Assembly (NCBI RefSeq): GCF_030547185.1 | Contig: NZ_JAUOQR010000004.1 | Span: 1 to 64,000, forward strand | Length of the DNA: 64,000 nucleotides | Reading direction: 5' to 3' | DNA from: Neptuniibacter sp. 1_MG-2023 | Lineage (GTDB): Bacteria; Pseudomonadota; Gammaproteobacteria; Pseudomonadales; Balneatricaceae | The notes under the pieces: model-generated | Database searches by the model: none | The model's input: only the letters and a program-made list of their open reading frames with translations | What the model was told of the DNA's origin: nothing | Program-made: the position numbers and the translations under genes | Shown here: positions 36,649 through 46,278 of the stretch, piece by piece | Position numbering within the stretch: position 1 is the first letter of the stretch | Layout of the letters: each line of letters begins with the position of its first letter

Positions 36649-37587
36649 TTATTGCTCAGGCGCTAGTAGCTCGGCCTTGTAATTGATTGCACGTAAACTA
36701 GGTGACATTAATTCTAATGATATCTGAGCGGGTCGGTTAACCGGTAGAAGGGGGGCTATATTGTTGCTGAAATTGAGATACTCCTTAGGCTGGAATACTC
36801 TTTGAGCAATAGTTTTCCCTTTTAAATCAGAGAATGTTAACGCAATAGCTGGATAAGGCTGCTCAAATGAAGCGCTATTCAGTAATAATAAGTTGATGCT
36901 GATCGCGCCTTCTAGTTCTTTGTGAGGCTGGATGATGAGTTTTTGATTTTGAATTTTATCAAGCTCAAATCGTTGTGGGATATTGCAGTCTAAATGTTGG
37001 CATAACGTCTCATAAAAAGGCTGGTAAGGTTTATGCCAATACAGCTCAGCACGATTGAACCAGAAGTATTGTATAGCTATGCCAGTGATTGCAGCGATTA
37101 AGGTTAAAAGCCAGAAAGTGTTTTTCGTCTTTCTTTTTTTTGCTGAAACGGATGAAAGTACAAGGGCTTCCCGTTCAATCGTTAAGGTTGGAATGGGAGC
37201 TGTGGGCTCAGCCGCGGTTTTTATCTCCAATGTTCTTAGCGGGGAGGTAGGGGAAGCTTGTTTCGTTTGTGCTAGAGGTTCTAGGTCTTTTTCGCTGGAT
37301 AAGGAGACTGAAGTTGAGGGTTTTTGTGGGGCCGTTATTTTTTTGATTTTTGTAATATCTTTGTTTTCGGCAGCGCTTTGGGTTGGTGTCGTTAGGCTAT
37401 GCTGTATCTCACTGGACTTGTTTTTGTCATCGATACGGAAGCTCTGTTCTTTATGCTCAGTCGCGGAAAACACGTGTAGGCAGTTTCCGCATCTAACCTG
37501 CTCATGGGCAATTTTTAGTTGTCCTTTAGTGACACGAAACTGCGCTTTACAGTTAGGACATGTAGTGATGATACTATCGCTAAGCAT
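36649..37587 (-). CDS. Zinc-ribbon and DUF3426 domain membrane protein
   Basis: 312 residues. The N-terminal MJ0042-type zinc ribbon (about 9-43) has CPNC ... CGNC. A disordered Ser/Thr/Lys linker (about 45-160) leads to a single membrane helix (about 163-180, FWLLTLIAAITGIAIQYFW) and a C-terminal DUF3426 domain. The family regularly follows prmA and precedes dusB in gammaproteobacteria, as here. Function is unknown; a cytoplasmic metal-bound domain tethered to a periplasmic domain suggests signalling or trafficking. Confidence 0.87.
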   Translation of the reverse strand: MLSDSIITTCPNCKAQFRVTKGQLKIAHEQVRCGNCLHVFSATEHKEQSFRIDDKNKSSEIQHSLTTPTQSAAENKDITKIKKITAPQKPSTSVSLSSEKDLEPLAQTKQASPTSPLRTLEIKTAAEPTAPIPTLTIEREALVLSSVSAKKRKTKNTFWLLTLIAAITGIAIQYFWFNRAELYWHKPYQPFYETLCQHLDCNIPQRFELDKIQNQKLIIQPHKELEGAISINLLLLNSASFEQPYPAIALTFSDLKGKTIAQRVFQPKEYLNFSNNIAPLLPVNRPAQISLELMSPSLRAINYKAELLAPEQ

Positions 37588-37599
37588 GATGAACTGATG

Positions 37600-38496
37600 T
37601 TAACCTTTTCTAGTGCCTGTGACTCTTATCCAGCCGTCTTTCTCAGCGATAGGATCAAGATCAAACCATTCGGAGTAGGCTGTTCTTATTTCTGTTTCCT
37701 GTGCACTCAACAAACCAGACAAACAGAGTTTGCCTTTAGGTTTTACTAAGTTGGCTAGGGTGGGGGCTAGTTGAACTAAAGGTCCTGCTAAAATATTGGC
37801 AATTAACGTGTCGGCGGTTTCTTGAGGTGCATTCTCTGGTAGGAAAACGTGCAGTATGTCATCTGCTAAATTATTGCGAAGTAGGTTGTCTTTAGTGGCT
37901 TGTAGAGCTTGAGGATCAATATCTACGCCAATCGCTTTGCTTGCACCTAATAATAATCCGGCAATACCTAAAATGCCTGAGCCGCAACCGTAATCAATAA
38001 TATATTGGTCCGTAAGCATTTGTGAATCTAGCCATTCTAAACAAAGTGCTGTGGTGGGGTGTGTGCCTGTACCGAAGGCTAAGCCGGGATCTAGCATTAG
38101 ATTAACAGCATCAGGTTCCGGTGTTTCTTTCCAGCTAGGACAAACCCAGAGGCGATTACCGAATTTCATTGGATGGTAGTTTTCCATCCACTCCCGTTCC
38201 CAGTCTTTATCTTCAAGAATTTCTGCATTTATGCTTGGTGCTGGCATGTGGGGGAAAAGCTGTTCATGGCCTTGAGTTAAAAATCTAAGGGTGGCTTTTA
38301 GATCATGTTCTGCTGCAAAGAGCCCTGTAATGGTTGTATTACTCCATAGGGGGGTTGTTCCTAAGTCTGGCTCAAAGATTGGCTGATCTTCACTATCCTC
38401 AAAGGTCACTGCTGCGCATCCGGCGCTTAATAGTAGATCTTCGTAAGCTTCAGAATTATCGGGATTAGTTTTAATTTTTATTTGCAGCCAAGGCAT
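37600..38496 (-). CDS. prmA: Ribosomal protein L11 methyltransferase
   Basis: AdoMet-dependent enzyme that trimethylates L11. The start at 38496 (MPWLQIKIK) has GGAAG upstream and matches the family, whereas the open frame continues to 38547 with unrelated sequence. The N-terminal L11-binding domain contains EDSEDQPIFEP. The Rossmann part shows DPGLAFGTGTHPTTAL, then the AdoMet motif DYGCGSGILGIAGLLLGA, and NILAGPL as motif IV. It is 298 residues long. It lies 12 bases upstream of the DUF3426 gene and is likely co-transcribed with it. Confidence 0.95.
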   Translation of the reverse strand: MPWLQIKIKTNPDNSEAYEDLLLSAGCAAVTFEDSEDQPIFEPDLGTTPLWSNTTITGLFAAEHDLKATLRFLTQGHEQLFPHMPAPSINAEILEDKDWEREWMENYHPMKFGNRLWVCPSWKETPEPDAVNLMLDPGLAFGTGTHPTTALCLEWLDSQMLTDQYIIDYGCGSGILGIAGLLLGASKAIGVDIDPQALQATKDNLLRNNLADDILHVFLPENAPQETADTLIANILAGPLVQLAPTLANLVKPKGKLCLSGLLSAQETEIRTAYSEWFDLDPIAEKDGWIRVTGTRKG

Positions 38497-38584
38497 TATA
38501 TTCTTCCATATGGGACAGTTAGACAGGCCAATAGTACCAGTCATCAAGGCGCGGATGAATAGTTCTAGGTAGTGTGTAAGTAAT

Positions 38585-38612
38585 AAAAAACCCGCTAGAT
38601 AGCGGGTTTTTT
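38585..38612. terminator. Bidirectional terminator between accC and prmA
   Basis: A perfect 12-bp inverted repeat, AAAAAACCCGCT / AGCGGGTTTTTT, with loop AGAT. It follows the accC stop in the minus-strand direction and should end the aroQ-accB-accC transcript. Confidence 0.9.
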
Positions 38613-38626
38613 GTTTGACTATGCGG

Positions 38627-39967
38627 TTATAAGCCTAGCTTCTTCTCAAGGTAGTGAATATTCACGCCACCTTCTTGGAATCTGCAGTCTTTTACAATCT
38701 CTTGCTGAAGGGCGATGTTGCTACGAATGCCGTCAACAACCATCTCATCTAAAGCAATTTCCATACGTTTTAATGCGGTCTCACGATCTTCGCCATAACT
38801 GATAAGTTTTGCGATAAGTGAATCGTAATGAGGAGGTACTGTATAGCCATTATAAATATGTGAATCTACACGAATACCATTCCCACCAGGTGCATGGAAG
38901 TGCTTGATTGTACCTGGGCTTGGAAGAAAGGTTTTTGAATCTTCGGCATTGATACGGCACTCAAATGAGTGGCCCTGAATTTTAATATCTTCCTGTTTTA
39001 AAGAAAGAGGTAATCCAGAAGCGATTCGTAACTGCTCTTTTACAATATCTACACCAGTGATCATCTCTGTTACAGGATGCTCAACTTGCACGCGGGTGTT
39101 CATTTCTATGAAGTAGAATCCGCCATTTTCGTATAAAAACTCAAATGTGCCTGCGCCGCGATAATTGATTTTGATACAAGCATCTACGCATGCTTGTAGT
39201 ACTTGGGCGCGAGCATCGGGATCTAGATGTGGTGCTGGAGCTTCTTCAACCACTTTTTGGTGGCGACGTTGCATTGAGCAATCACGATCATAAAGATGTA
39301 CTGCATTGCCCTGTCCGTCAGCTAAAACTTGGACTTCGACATGGCGAGGGTTCTCAAGATATTTCTCCATATAAACAGTGTCATCACCAAATGCCGCTGC
39401 GGCTTCTGATTGAGTCACATGAATGGAGTTTATAAGTGAAGCTTCAGAATGCACTACGCGCATACCTCGTCCACCACCGCCAGCCGCAGCTTTGATGATA
39501 ACGGGGTAACCAATGCGTTCGGCAATCTTATAGGTGCGCTCTGTATCATCATCTAATGCGCCGTCGGAGCCTGGTACGGTAGGTACGCCAGCTTCTTTCA
39601 TTGCTTCGATAGCTGAAACTTTATCTCCCATCAGGCGAATTGTTTCCGCTTTTGGGCCGATAAATGTAAAACCTGAGCGTTCTACTTGTTCAGCAAAATC
39701 AGCATTTTCCGCTAAAAAACCATATCCCGGGTGAATACCAACAGCATCAGTTACTTCAGCTGCAGCGATAATAGAGGGGACATTTAAATAGCTTTTTGCT
39801 GAAGATGCAGGACCTATACAAACAGCTTCATCAGCTAAGCGGACGTGCATGAGATCTTTGTCTGCTTGGGAGTGGATAGCAACAGTTTTGATATCCAACT
39901 CTTTGCAAGCGCGCAGAATACGAAGCGCAATTTCGCCTCGGTTCGCTATGACTACTTTATCTAGCAT
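38627..39967 (-). CDS. accC: Acetyl-CoA carboxylase, biotin carboxylase subunit
   Basis: ATP-grasp enzyme that carboxylates biotin on AccB, the first step of fatty-acid synthesis. It has the N-terminal [17 protein letters not shown], the glycine-rich ATP lid [12 protein letters not shown], and [14 protein letters not shown] with the metal and catalytic residues. At 446 residues it is the usual length. The order aroQ-accB-accC on one strand is conserved in gammaproteobacteria; accB ends 31 bases upstream. Confidence 0.97.
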   Translation of the reverse strand: MLDKVVIANRGEIALRILRACKELDIKTVAIHSQADKDLMHVRLADEAVCIGPASSAKSYLNVPSIIAAAEVTDAVGIHPGYGFLAENADFAEQVERSGFTFIGPKAETIRLMGDKVSAIEAMKEAGVPTVPGSDGALDDDTERTYKIAERIGYPVIIKAAAGGGGRGMRVVHSEASLINSIHVTQSEAAAAFGDDTVYMEKYLENPRHVEVQVLADGQGNAVHLYDRDCSMQRRHQKVVEEAPAPHLDPDARAQVLQACVDACIKINYRGAGTFEFLYENGGFYFIEMNTRVQVEHPVTEMITGVDIVKEQLRIASGLPLSLKQEDIKIQGHSFECRINAEDSKTFLPSPGTIKHFHAPGGNGIRVDSHIYNGYTVPPHYDSLIAKLISYGEDRETALKRMEIALDEMVVDGIRSNIALQQEIVKDCRFQEGGVNIHYLEKKLGL

Positions 39968-39998
39968 CGAAAGTGATCCTTGCTTATGCGTTATTGGC

Positions 39999-40448
39999 TT
40001 AAACGATAGTTACAAGAGGTTGATCGTATTCAACCGGCTGACCATCTTCAACAAGGATAGCTTCAATAACGCCACTCTTGTCTGCTTCTATTTGGTTCAT
40101 CATCTTCATTGCTTCTACAATGCAGATAACATCACCGGCCTTCACTGTTTTTCCTACTTCAATGAATGCAGGAGAACTTGGTGATGGAGCACTGTAGAAC
40201 GTGCCAACCATTGGAGACTGGACAACATGACCTGAAGTTACAGGTGCATCGCTTACCGCTTCGGCTGGTGCAGCAGCTGGTACTGGCGCAGCTACAGGGG
40301 CAGGCATAGGTGCAGCAGGGTAAGGTGCTACAGGGGCTGGGGCACCGCGGCTAATGCGCACGGACTCTTCACCTTCTTTGATTTCAATTTCGTTGATGTT
40401 GGATTCTTCCAACAACTCAATCAGTTTTTTGACTTTGCGAATGTCCAT
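39999..40448 (-). CDS. accB: Acetyl-CoA carboxylase, biotin carboxyl carrier protein
   Basis: Carries biotin on the lysine of EAMKMM, near residue 115. Order: N-terminal dimerisation segment ([17 protein letters not shown]), a flexible Ala/Pro linker (about 45-75), and a biotinyl domain with the protruding thumb. The start is the ATG at 40448 (150 residues). The open frame runs further upstream but would overlap aroQ and does not resemble the family. Confidence 0.96.
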   Translation of the reverse strand: MDIRKVKKLIELLEESNINEIEIKEGEESVRISRGAPAPVAPYPAAPMPAPVAAPVPAAAPAEAVSDAPVTSGHVVQSPMVGTFYSAPSPSSPAFIEVGKTVKAGDVICIVEAMKMMNQIEADKSGVIEAILVEDGQPVEYDQPLVTIV

Positions 40449-40486
40449 TCTGATCTCAGTCTCTCTAAAAGCAACAATAATTAGTT

Positions 40487-40924
40487 TTAAGCAATCTGTT
40501 TTATGACAGACTGCAAAGCAAATTCGTATCCTTGGGCGCCAAAGCCACAAATAACACCTTGCGCAACATCCGATAAATAGGAATGATGGCGAAATGTTTC
40601 TCGTGTATGCACATTTGATAGGTGTACTTCAATAAAGGGGATATTAACTCCCAGTAAAGCGTCACGCAGTGCAATGCTTGTATGTGTAAAGGCGGCCGGA
40701 TTGATAATAATAAAAGCAACCTCTTCCTGCTGAGCTTGATGTATTCGCTCAAGCAAAACGTATTCTCGGTTGCTTTGGCAGTGCAGTAATTCATGGCCTT
40801 GATCTTGCGCTTGCAGTATCAGTTTTTGGCAAATATCGTCCAATGTGTCTGTACCGTAAACCTCAGGTTCACGCATGCCCAATAAATTTAAATTTGGGCC
40901 ATTTAGTAACAGGATTTTTGCCAT
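40487..40924 (-). CDS. aroQ: 3-Dehydroquinate dehydratase, type II
   Basis: Third step of the shikimate pathway. It has [17 protein letters not shown] with the catalytic tyrosine at its end, the flexible arginine-containing lid ([15 protein letters not shown]), NPAAFTHTS, and [11 protein letters not shown] with the catalytic His. At 145 residues it has the normal length for this dodecameric enzyme. It is the first gene of the aroQ-accB-accC operon. Confidence 0.96.
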   Translation of the reverse strand: MAKILLLNGPNLNLLGMREPEVYGTDTLDDICQKLILQAQDQGHELLHCQSNREYVLLERIHQAQQEEVAFIIINPAAFTHTSIALRDALLGVNIPFIEVHLSNVHTRETFRHHSYLSDVAQGVICGFGAQGYEFALQSVIKQIA

Positions 40925-41235
40925 GGTCTATTCCTGAAAATTGGCAGAGCGACTTAATCAACTACTATAGTTTGCCGTAGTCTTTTTCTCTTGTCTATAA
41001 CTTAGCAAGTTTTTGCTGTTTTAGTGCTTTTTTACCGAAAATGTCCTCTCATTCACAGCGAATACTGAACATGAAATGAATATTTGTTGCGGATATGTAT
41101 TAGGTTTTTTTAATATTAGTCCTTTTGGCTATAGTTTTATTCTTTTACGCTCAAGATTGTTGACGTTAGCTTCATAATTATAGATATTGCAATGCGGTAC
41201 TAGTGTTTTTTGTGTGGGATTGAAGGAGAAAGAAA
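40925..41235. other. Intergenic region between divergent aroQ and parA-like genes
   Basis: 311 AT-rich bases that should contain both promoters. No hairpin, operator or small ORF stood out. A strong AAGGAG lies just before the ATG at 41236. Confidence 0.4.
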
Positions 41236-42012
41236 ATGGCGATGATTAAGCGCGTAGTTTTCAATCAGAAAGGCGGAGTGGGTAAGTCTAGCATTGCTGT
41301 GAATTTAGCAGCAATTAGTGCAGCTCGTGGTAAACGTACTTTGGTGATTGATCTTGATCCTCAATGTAACTCTAGTCACTATCTTTTAGGTGAAGGCTAT
41401 CAAGATGTTAAGCCTGATATTAAAGATTTTTTTGAGCAAACGCTGACTTTTCAAATAAAACCTAATGGGCCGGAGCACTATGTACATGCTACGCCCTATG
41501 AGAACTTAAGTGTAATACCCTCTAACTCAGATTTAGGCGATTTGCAGTCAAAATTAGAATCGAAGCATAAAATTTATAAATTAAAAGATGCCCTAGAGCA
41601 GTTATCAGATCATTATGATGCTGTTTATATAGATACACCGCCAGCGTTTAACTTTTATACGCTTTCTGCTTTAGTGGCTTCTGAAAGATGTTTAATCCCT
41701 TTTGATTGTGATGAGTTTGCGCGACAGGCGCTATATAGCTTGTTAGCTAATGTGCATGAAACGAAAGAGGATCATAATGATGCGCTTGTTGTTGAGGGTA
41801 TTGTGGTGAATCAGTATCAACCTCGCGCTAGTCTGCCTAAACGCATTGTTGAAGAGTTGTTAGATGACGATCTACCTGTGCTTAAGGCAAAAATTTCAGC
41901 GTCAGTGAAAATGAAAGAATCCCATGATGAGACGCGTCCACTTATTCATATGGCGCCAAAACATAAATTGACGCTACAGTTTATCGAATTATTCGAAGAA
42001 CTCTCTCACTAG
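41236..42012 (+). CDS. ParA-family ATPase (orphan)
   Basis: 258-residue MinD/ParA-type ATPase. The deviant Walker A FNQKGGVGKS (about residues 9-18) contains both lysines, VIDLDPQCNSS is the A' region and VYIDTPPAFN is Walker B. No parB, minC or other partner lies beside it, and the chromosomal parA copy usually sits near oriC. It may therefore position some other cargo. The AAGGAG spacing of 7 supports the start at 41236. Confidence 0.88.
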   Translation: MAMIKRVVFNQKGGVGKSSIAVNLAAISAARGKRTLVIDLDPQCNSSHYLLGEGYQDVKPDIKDFFEQTLTFQIKPNGPEHYVHATPYENLSVIPSNSDLGDLQSKLESKHKIYKLKDALEQLSDHYDAVYIDTPPAFNFYTLSALVASERCLIPFDCDEFARQALYSLLANVHETKEDHNDALVVEGIVVNQYQPRASLPKRIVEELLDDDLPVLKAKISASVKMKESHDETRPLIHMAPKHKLTLQFIELFEELSH

Positions 42013-42015
42013 CTT

Positions 42016-42048
42016 ATTTGCACTCAAGTTTTAAGGGTGGGTGCAAAT
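42016..42048 (+). terminator. Possible hairpin after parA-like gene
   Basis: ATTTGCAC / GTGCAAAT arms 17 bases apart, starting three bases after the stop at 42012. The T-rich stretch lies further downstream, so termination is plausible but unproven. Confidence 0.45.
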
Positions 42049-42064
42049 CCTTGCGCTTGCTCTT

Positions 42065-42160
42065 TTAGCTTTGCTCTTCAGTATTTTCGTTCTTTCGCAG
42101 ACTTAAGATCCAAACTATAAGTAGTGGGACGCTAACTGCTAGTATTATTATTTCAGCCAT
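42065..42160 (-). CDS. 31-residue single-pass membrane protein
   Basis: A short open frame of 31 codons reads as a hydrophobic helix (MAEIIILAVSVPLLIVWILS) followed by a charged tail (LRKNENTEEQS). GGAAG lies 4 bases before the ATG, a good ribosome-binding site. Composition is that of a real small membrane protein such as KdpF or CydX, but I do not recognise the family. It lies alone between parA and a secreted-protein gene. The positive charges after the helix suggest the C terminus is cytoplasmic. Confidence 0.6.
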   Translation of the reverse strand: MAEIIILAVSVPLLIVWILSLRKNENTEEQS

Positions 42161-42312
42161 CTAACTTCCAGGTAAATATACGAATCTTCGATTTTAATTA
42201 GATTACACGGCTGAGCAATAGAAAGTTTTTCAAGAAGATGGGGTTATTTGTTGTCTGATTCATGCTGATCAGAGATGCCCATATGCTGTGATCTGAGGTT
42301 GGAATAAAGAGG

Positions 42313-42358
42313 CTGCGTCTAAAGTCTATAAGACCTAAAATGTACCCTTTAGACGCAG
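42313..42358 (-). terminator. Long-stem hairpin downstream of the secreted-protein gene
   Basis: A perfect 12-bp repeat, CTGCGTCTAAAG / CTTTAGACGCAG, with a 22-base loop lies 13 bases past the stop of the gene at 42372. No T-run follows. Confidence 0.5.
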
Positions 42359-42371
42359 TGTTTGCGGTGCT

Positions 42372-42827
42372 TTAGCAGCTTTTGTTTCCGTTGCACGCGA
42401 TGGTTTCGGGTGCAACTATTGCGCTGCCAATTTTCAACTGTCCTTTGTGCTCGCCAACAAAAAGGGTGCTGGTCGTGCGCTTCCCTTTATTGTTGATGTA
42501 AATAATATTAAGTTGGCCAGTTGGTTTTAAGTTTAAAGCATACTTTTTGCCATCTTGGACATATGATTGCGGAGCATTTTGAGCAATTGGATCTATATAA
42601 ATACGACGAATCTGTCGGCCTTTAAAGCCTGATTTGATGTATTTTTGTAGAGAGCGGCGAGATTCTTTATCAACCCCTTCCCAGTTAATTAGATTGAATA
42701 TGCCTTGAGCGTCGCGGCTGGCAAAAGAGTTAAGATAGTTTTGTACTAACAAACTGTTTTTATCGGCCATGACCATGCTGGACATTAAAAGGCTTATAAC
42801 GCATATACAAAGTTTGGGAAGTGTCAT
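42372..42827 (-). CDS. Small secreted protein of unknown function
   Basis: 151 residues. A signal peptide (LCICVISLLMSSMVMA, cleaved near residue 22) precedes a mixed alpha/beta domain. Toward the C terminus are two cysteines (TIACNGNKSC) that could form a disulfide in the periplasm. I recognise no family. The region RRSLQKYIKSGFKGRQIRRIYI and the following strands loosely suggest a small NTF2- or cystatin-like fold, which is a guess. Confidence 0.75.
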   Translation of the reverse strand: MTLPKLCICVISLLMSSMVMADKNSLLVQNYLNSFASRDAQGIFNLINWEGVDKESRRSLQKYIKSGFKGRQIRRIYIDPIAQNAPQSYVQDGKKYALNLKPTGQLNIIYINNKGKRTTSTLFVGEHKGQLKIGSAIVAPETIACNGNKSC

Positions 42828-42984
42828 TATTCACCTCTATTCTTATATTTCCCTGAGACAGCTGGGGTAAGTATATCTATTTTTACTGATACGTGAAGTA
42901 GTAACTTGCAATTTACGGCAAGTAAATGTGTGCATAAGGACTTAGCGCAGAGGGCTATGAGCTGCATATAGGCTGGTTTTATAA

Positions 42985-43014
42985 TAAAAAACCTCGCCGA
43001 AGCGAGGTTTTTTT
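42985..43014 (-). terminator. Terminator of ppa
   Basis: AAAAAACCTCGC / GCGAGGTTTTTT with loop CGAA, symmetrical with runs on both sides. It lies 22 bases past the ppa stop on the minus strand. Confidence 0.9.
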
Positions 43015-43035
43015 ATACTGCATAAATAATACTAA

Positions 43036-43569
43036 TTATTTAGCAGCTTCGTAAGCTTTTACGCCAGCAACAATGGCTGCGCGAGCAGCATCTGCGTTGC
43101 CCCAGCCTTCAACTTTAACCCATTTGCCTTCTTCAAGGCCTTTGTAGTTTTCGAAGAAGTGCTTAATACGGTCTAGTTCAAGCTGTGGAAGATCTTCGAT
43201 ATCTTTAACGTCACGATACGCTTTAGTTAGCTTGTCGTGAGGTACAGCGATCAATTTAGCATCTTCGCCTGCTTCGTCAGTCATGTTTAGTACGCCGACT
43301 GGACGGCAGCGAATAACTGATCCAGCAATAACTGGGTAAGGTGTCATAACCAGTACGTCTACAGCGTCGCCGTCATCAGCAAGCGTATTGTTGATATAAC
43401 CGTAGTTTGCTGGGTAAAACATTGGTGCCGCCATGAAGCGGTCAACGAAGATTGCGTCTTCTTCTTTCTCAATCTCATATTTTACCGGAGCGCTGTCTGC
43501 CGGGATTTCAATAATAACGTACAGATCGTTCGGTAGGTCTTTACCTGCGGGTACTTGTGCGAAGCCCAT
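43036..43569 (-). CDS. ppa: Inorganic pyrophosphatase (type I)
   Basis: Soluble Mg-dependent enzyme that hydrolyses pyrophosphate and so drives biosynthesis. The 177-residue protein has the metal-binding signature DGDAVDVLV (about residues 66-74), with YEIEKE and [10 protein letters not shown] before it and KVEGW near the end. Codon use is biased, as for a highly expressed gene. It lies 103 bases downstream of fbp on the same strand. Confidence 0.97.
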   Translation of the reverse strand: MGFAQVPAGKDLPNDLYVIIEIPADSAPVKYEIEKEEDAIFVDRFMAAPMFYPANYGYINNTLADDGDAVDVLVMTPYPVIAGSVIRCRPVGVLNMTDEAGEDAKLIAVPHDKLTKAYRDVKDIEDLPQLELDRIKHFFENYKGLEEGKWVKVEGWGNADAARAAIVAGVKAYEAAK

Positions 43570-43620
43570 AATTGTCTTCCTGTAAACTGTTTTTAAAAAG
43601 GTTATATCTAACTCGAATTA

Positions 43621-43642
43621 TAAGCGCAGCGTGAGGCGCTTA
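43621..43642 (-). terminator. Small hairpin between fbp and ppa
   Basis: TAAGCGC / GCGCTTA arms with an 8-base loop, 30 bases past the fbp stop. It has no T-run, so it may be a weak terminator or the ppa leader. Confidence 0.4.
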
Positions 43643-43672
43643 GAATACTACTTAAAGCTGAAACTGATGCTT

Positions 43673-44674
43673 TTATGTATTTAATTTTGCTGCACGGCCA
43701 TCACTTGATTCTGAGTGATAGGTAAGCAATGTTTCAACTTCTTTAGTGGAGCCTAGTGCTACAGAGCAGCGTTGGTGAATATGTTTAGGCTCTAGGTCGA
43801 GAATGTTTTTATAGCATGTGCTGGAAGTGCCGCCAGCTTGTTCGATTAGCATGCTCATCGGATTACCTTCATACATAAGACGAAGCTTTCCTGGTTTGTT
43901 TGAGTCGCGGCTGTCCCAAGGGTAAGCAAATATTCCACCGCGTGTGAGTACGCGATGTACTTCTGCAACCATAGATGCGATCCAGCGCATATTGAAGTTC
44001 TTTTCGCGTACACCTTCTTCGCCTTGGAGAAGGTCGCCAATATAGTTACGCATCTCTTCTTCCCAGAAGCGATGGTTTGACATGTTGATGGCAAACTCAT
44101 TTGTTTCTTTAGGGATGCTGACCTGTTCGCGGGTAAGAATGAAGTCACCCGTATGGGCAAGCGTAAAGAAATTCACACCTTGGCCAGTTGATAGCGATAA
44201 GATGGATGACTGGCCATACAATACGTAGCCAGCAGCAACTTGTTTACGGCCGGGCTGCAGATAGGCTTCGTCCTTAGTTGGATCCATGCCTTCTTCGATT
44301 TCTAGTACCGAGAAGATGGTTCCTACTGAAACATTAATATCAATGTTTGAAGAGCCGTCTAGAGGGTCGAAAATAACGAGATATTTCCCTTTAGGGTTGC
44401 CGCCAACGGGATGGTCTTCTTCTTCTGATGCGATACCTGCAACTAGCGGGTTATCTAAAAGAAACTTTTTCAGCAAATCATTTGCTATAACGTCCATCTT
44501 TTTTTGGGTTTCGCCCTGAACGTTGGTGTTATCCGTTGATCCAAGAACTCCGGCTAATTCGCCTTCACGAAGCTGGATTGCAACTTCTTTGCAGGCAAGC
44601 ATTAACGTGCCAATCAAATCGACTAATTTGTCTTCGGTTTCCTGTTGTTTCAGGAACTGGCTCAGGAGCAGCAT
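43673..44674 (-). CDS. fbp: Fructose-1,6-bisphosphatase, class I
   Basis: Gluconeogenic phosphatase. The metal-binding motif is DPLDGSSNIDINVSVGT (about residues 108-124), with EEEDHPVG upstream and the sugar-phosphate-binding YPWDSRDSNKPGKLRLMYE near 250. At 333 residues it has the class I length. It lies beside ppa and divergent to mpl, an arrangement shared with several gammaproteobacteria. Confidence 0.96.
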   Translation of the reverse strand: MLLLSQFLKQQETEDKLVDLIGTLMLACKEVAIQLREGELAGVLGSTDNTNVQGETQKKMDVIANDLLKKFLLDNPLVAGIASEEEDHPVGGNPKGKYLVIFDPLDGSSNIDINVSVGTIFSVLEIEEGMDPTKDEAYLQPGRKQVAAGYVLYGQSSILSLSTGQGVNFFTLAHTGDFILTREQVSIPKETNEFAINMSNHRFWEEEMRNYIGDLLQGEEGVREKNFNMRWIASMVAEVHRVLTRGGIFAYPWDSRDSNKPGKLRLMYEGNPMSMLIEQAGGTSSTCYKNILDLEPKHIHQRCSVALGSTKEVETLLTYHSESSDGRAAKLNT

Positions 44675-44899
44675 TCTTGTATTATCTCGCAGATAGAATA
44701 GTTGGAAAGTTGGCGAAGAATTTTACGTGAAACTTAGAGAGAATGCATTGTTTGTAGAGCATTTTCCGCGGTTTATTATAAGATTTTCCGCTGGATAGTG
44801 GATAAAGTTTAGTGGACAAGTTACCGCACCCGCAAAACTGTTATGATAGCCCCATATATTTGCTTACTTTTTAATTATTTATCAGCCGGAGTTTGGACC

Positions 44900-46276
44900 T
44901 TGCATATTCATATTTTAGGCATCTGTGGGACCTTTATGGGATCGTTGGCGATTTTGGCCAAACAGTTAGGTCATAAAGTGACAGGGTCGGATCAAAATGT
45001 ATATCCACCTATGAGTACGCAGCTTGAGTCGCAAGGTATAGCGTTAATTCAAGGCTTTGATCCTGCGCAGTTTAGTCCTGAACCGGATTTGATTGTGGTG
45101 GGTAATGCAATGTCGCGTGGTAATCCAGCTATTGAATATATGCTTGATAAAGGGCTCGATTATATCTCTGGCCCGCAGTGGCTTTCGGATCATTTGCTTA
45201 AAGATAAATGGGTTTTAGCGGTAGCAGGAACCCATGGAAAAACAACAACCTCCACCATGCTTGCTTGGATTTTAGATCATGCAGGTATGAAGCCGGGTTT
45301 TTTAATCGGCGGTGTGCCTTTGGACTTTGGTGTCTCTGCACGCTTAGGTGATTCGCCGTTTTTCGTAATTGAAGCCGATGAGTACGACACGGCTTTTTTT
45401 GATAAGCGCTCAAAATTTGTTCACTATCATCCTCGCACGCTTATTATGAATAATCTTGAATATGACCATGCGGATATTTTTCCTGACCTAGCGGCGATTC
45501 AAAGACAGTTCCATCACTTAGTTAGGATTGTGCCAAGTAATGGTCAGATCATTTTTCCGCAAGAGGAGTCAGCGCTTAAAGAGGTTATTAATATGGGCGT
45601 GTGGACTGATGTGGCTCAGACCCGTATAGGGGGTTTTGACCCCTCTTCTGAGGTGGAGTGGCAGGCGGTTTTGCTTAAAGATGATGGTTCCCAGTTTGAG
45701 GTTTGGCATCAAGGAAGTATGGTGGGAGTGGTTGCTTGGAAGATGACTGGGAAACATAGTGTAAATAATGGATTGGTAGCTATTGCCGCGGCACGAAATG
45801 TAGGTGTTCAGCCACACCATGCGATTGAGGCATTAAATGAGTTTGCTGGCGTGAAGCGTAGAATGGAGCTACTGGGTGATGTGCGTGGCGTTAAGGTTTA
45901 TGATGATTTTGCCCATCATCCAACGGCTATTGAGACCACATTACAAGGTATTAGGGCTCAGGTAGGCGATGCAAAAGTTATTGCTGTAATCGAACCCCGC
46001 TCAAATACAATGCGTCTAGGTACGCATCAGGCTTTATTGGCCGACTCCGTTGTTAATGCTGATCGGGTTTGTTGGTTTCAACCGCCTGGAATGGATTGGT
46101 CGTTAGATGATATTGCCGCGCAAAGTGCTGTTCCTTCCGCTGTTTATTCAGATACGGGTGCCTTGATCAACGATCTGGTAAAAACATTAGAGCCTGATTG
46201 CCATGTGGTCATTATGAGTAATGGTGGTTTTGAAGGCATTCATCATCGGTTATTAGCGGCGTTAAAAGGGGAGTGA
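44900..46276 (+). CDS. mpl: UDP-N-acetylmuramate:tripeptide ligase (murein recycling)
   Basis: Adds the recycled tripeptide L-Ala-D-Glu-meso-DAP to UDP-MurNAc. It has the Mur-ligase three-domain layout: Rossmann start ([14 protein letters not shown]), ATP loop [13 protein letters not shown] and KRRMELLG in the C-terminal part. I place the start at the TTG at 44900, because GGAG lies 8 bases upstream and the protein then matches the E. coli N terminus almost residue for residue. The ATG at 44843 would add 19 unrelated residues. ubiX follows immediately. Confidence 0.94.
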   Translation: MHIHILGICGTFMGSLAILAKQLGHKVTGSDQNVYPPMSTQLESQGIALIQGFDPAQFSPEPDLIVVGNAMSRGNPAIEYMLDKGLDYISGPQWLSDHLLKDKWVLAVAGTHGKTTTSTMLAWILDHAGMKPGFLIGGVPLDFGVSARLGDSPFFVIEADEYDTAFFDKRSKFVHYHPRTLIMNNLEYDHADIFPDLAAIQRQFHHLVRIVPSNGQIIFPQEESALKEVINMGVWTDVAQTRIGGFDPSSEVEWQAVLLKDDGSQFEVWHQGSMVGVVAWKMTGKHSVNNGLVAIAAARNVGVQPHHAIEALNEFAGVKRRMELLGDVRGVKVYDDFAHHPTAIETTLQGIRAQVGDAKVIAVIEPRSNTMRLGTHQALLADSVVNADRVCWFQPPGMDWSLDDIAAQSAVPSAVYSDTGALINDLVKTLEPDCHVVIMSNGGFEGIHHRLLAALKGE

Positions 46277-46278
46277 TC

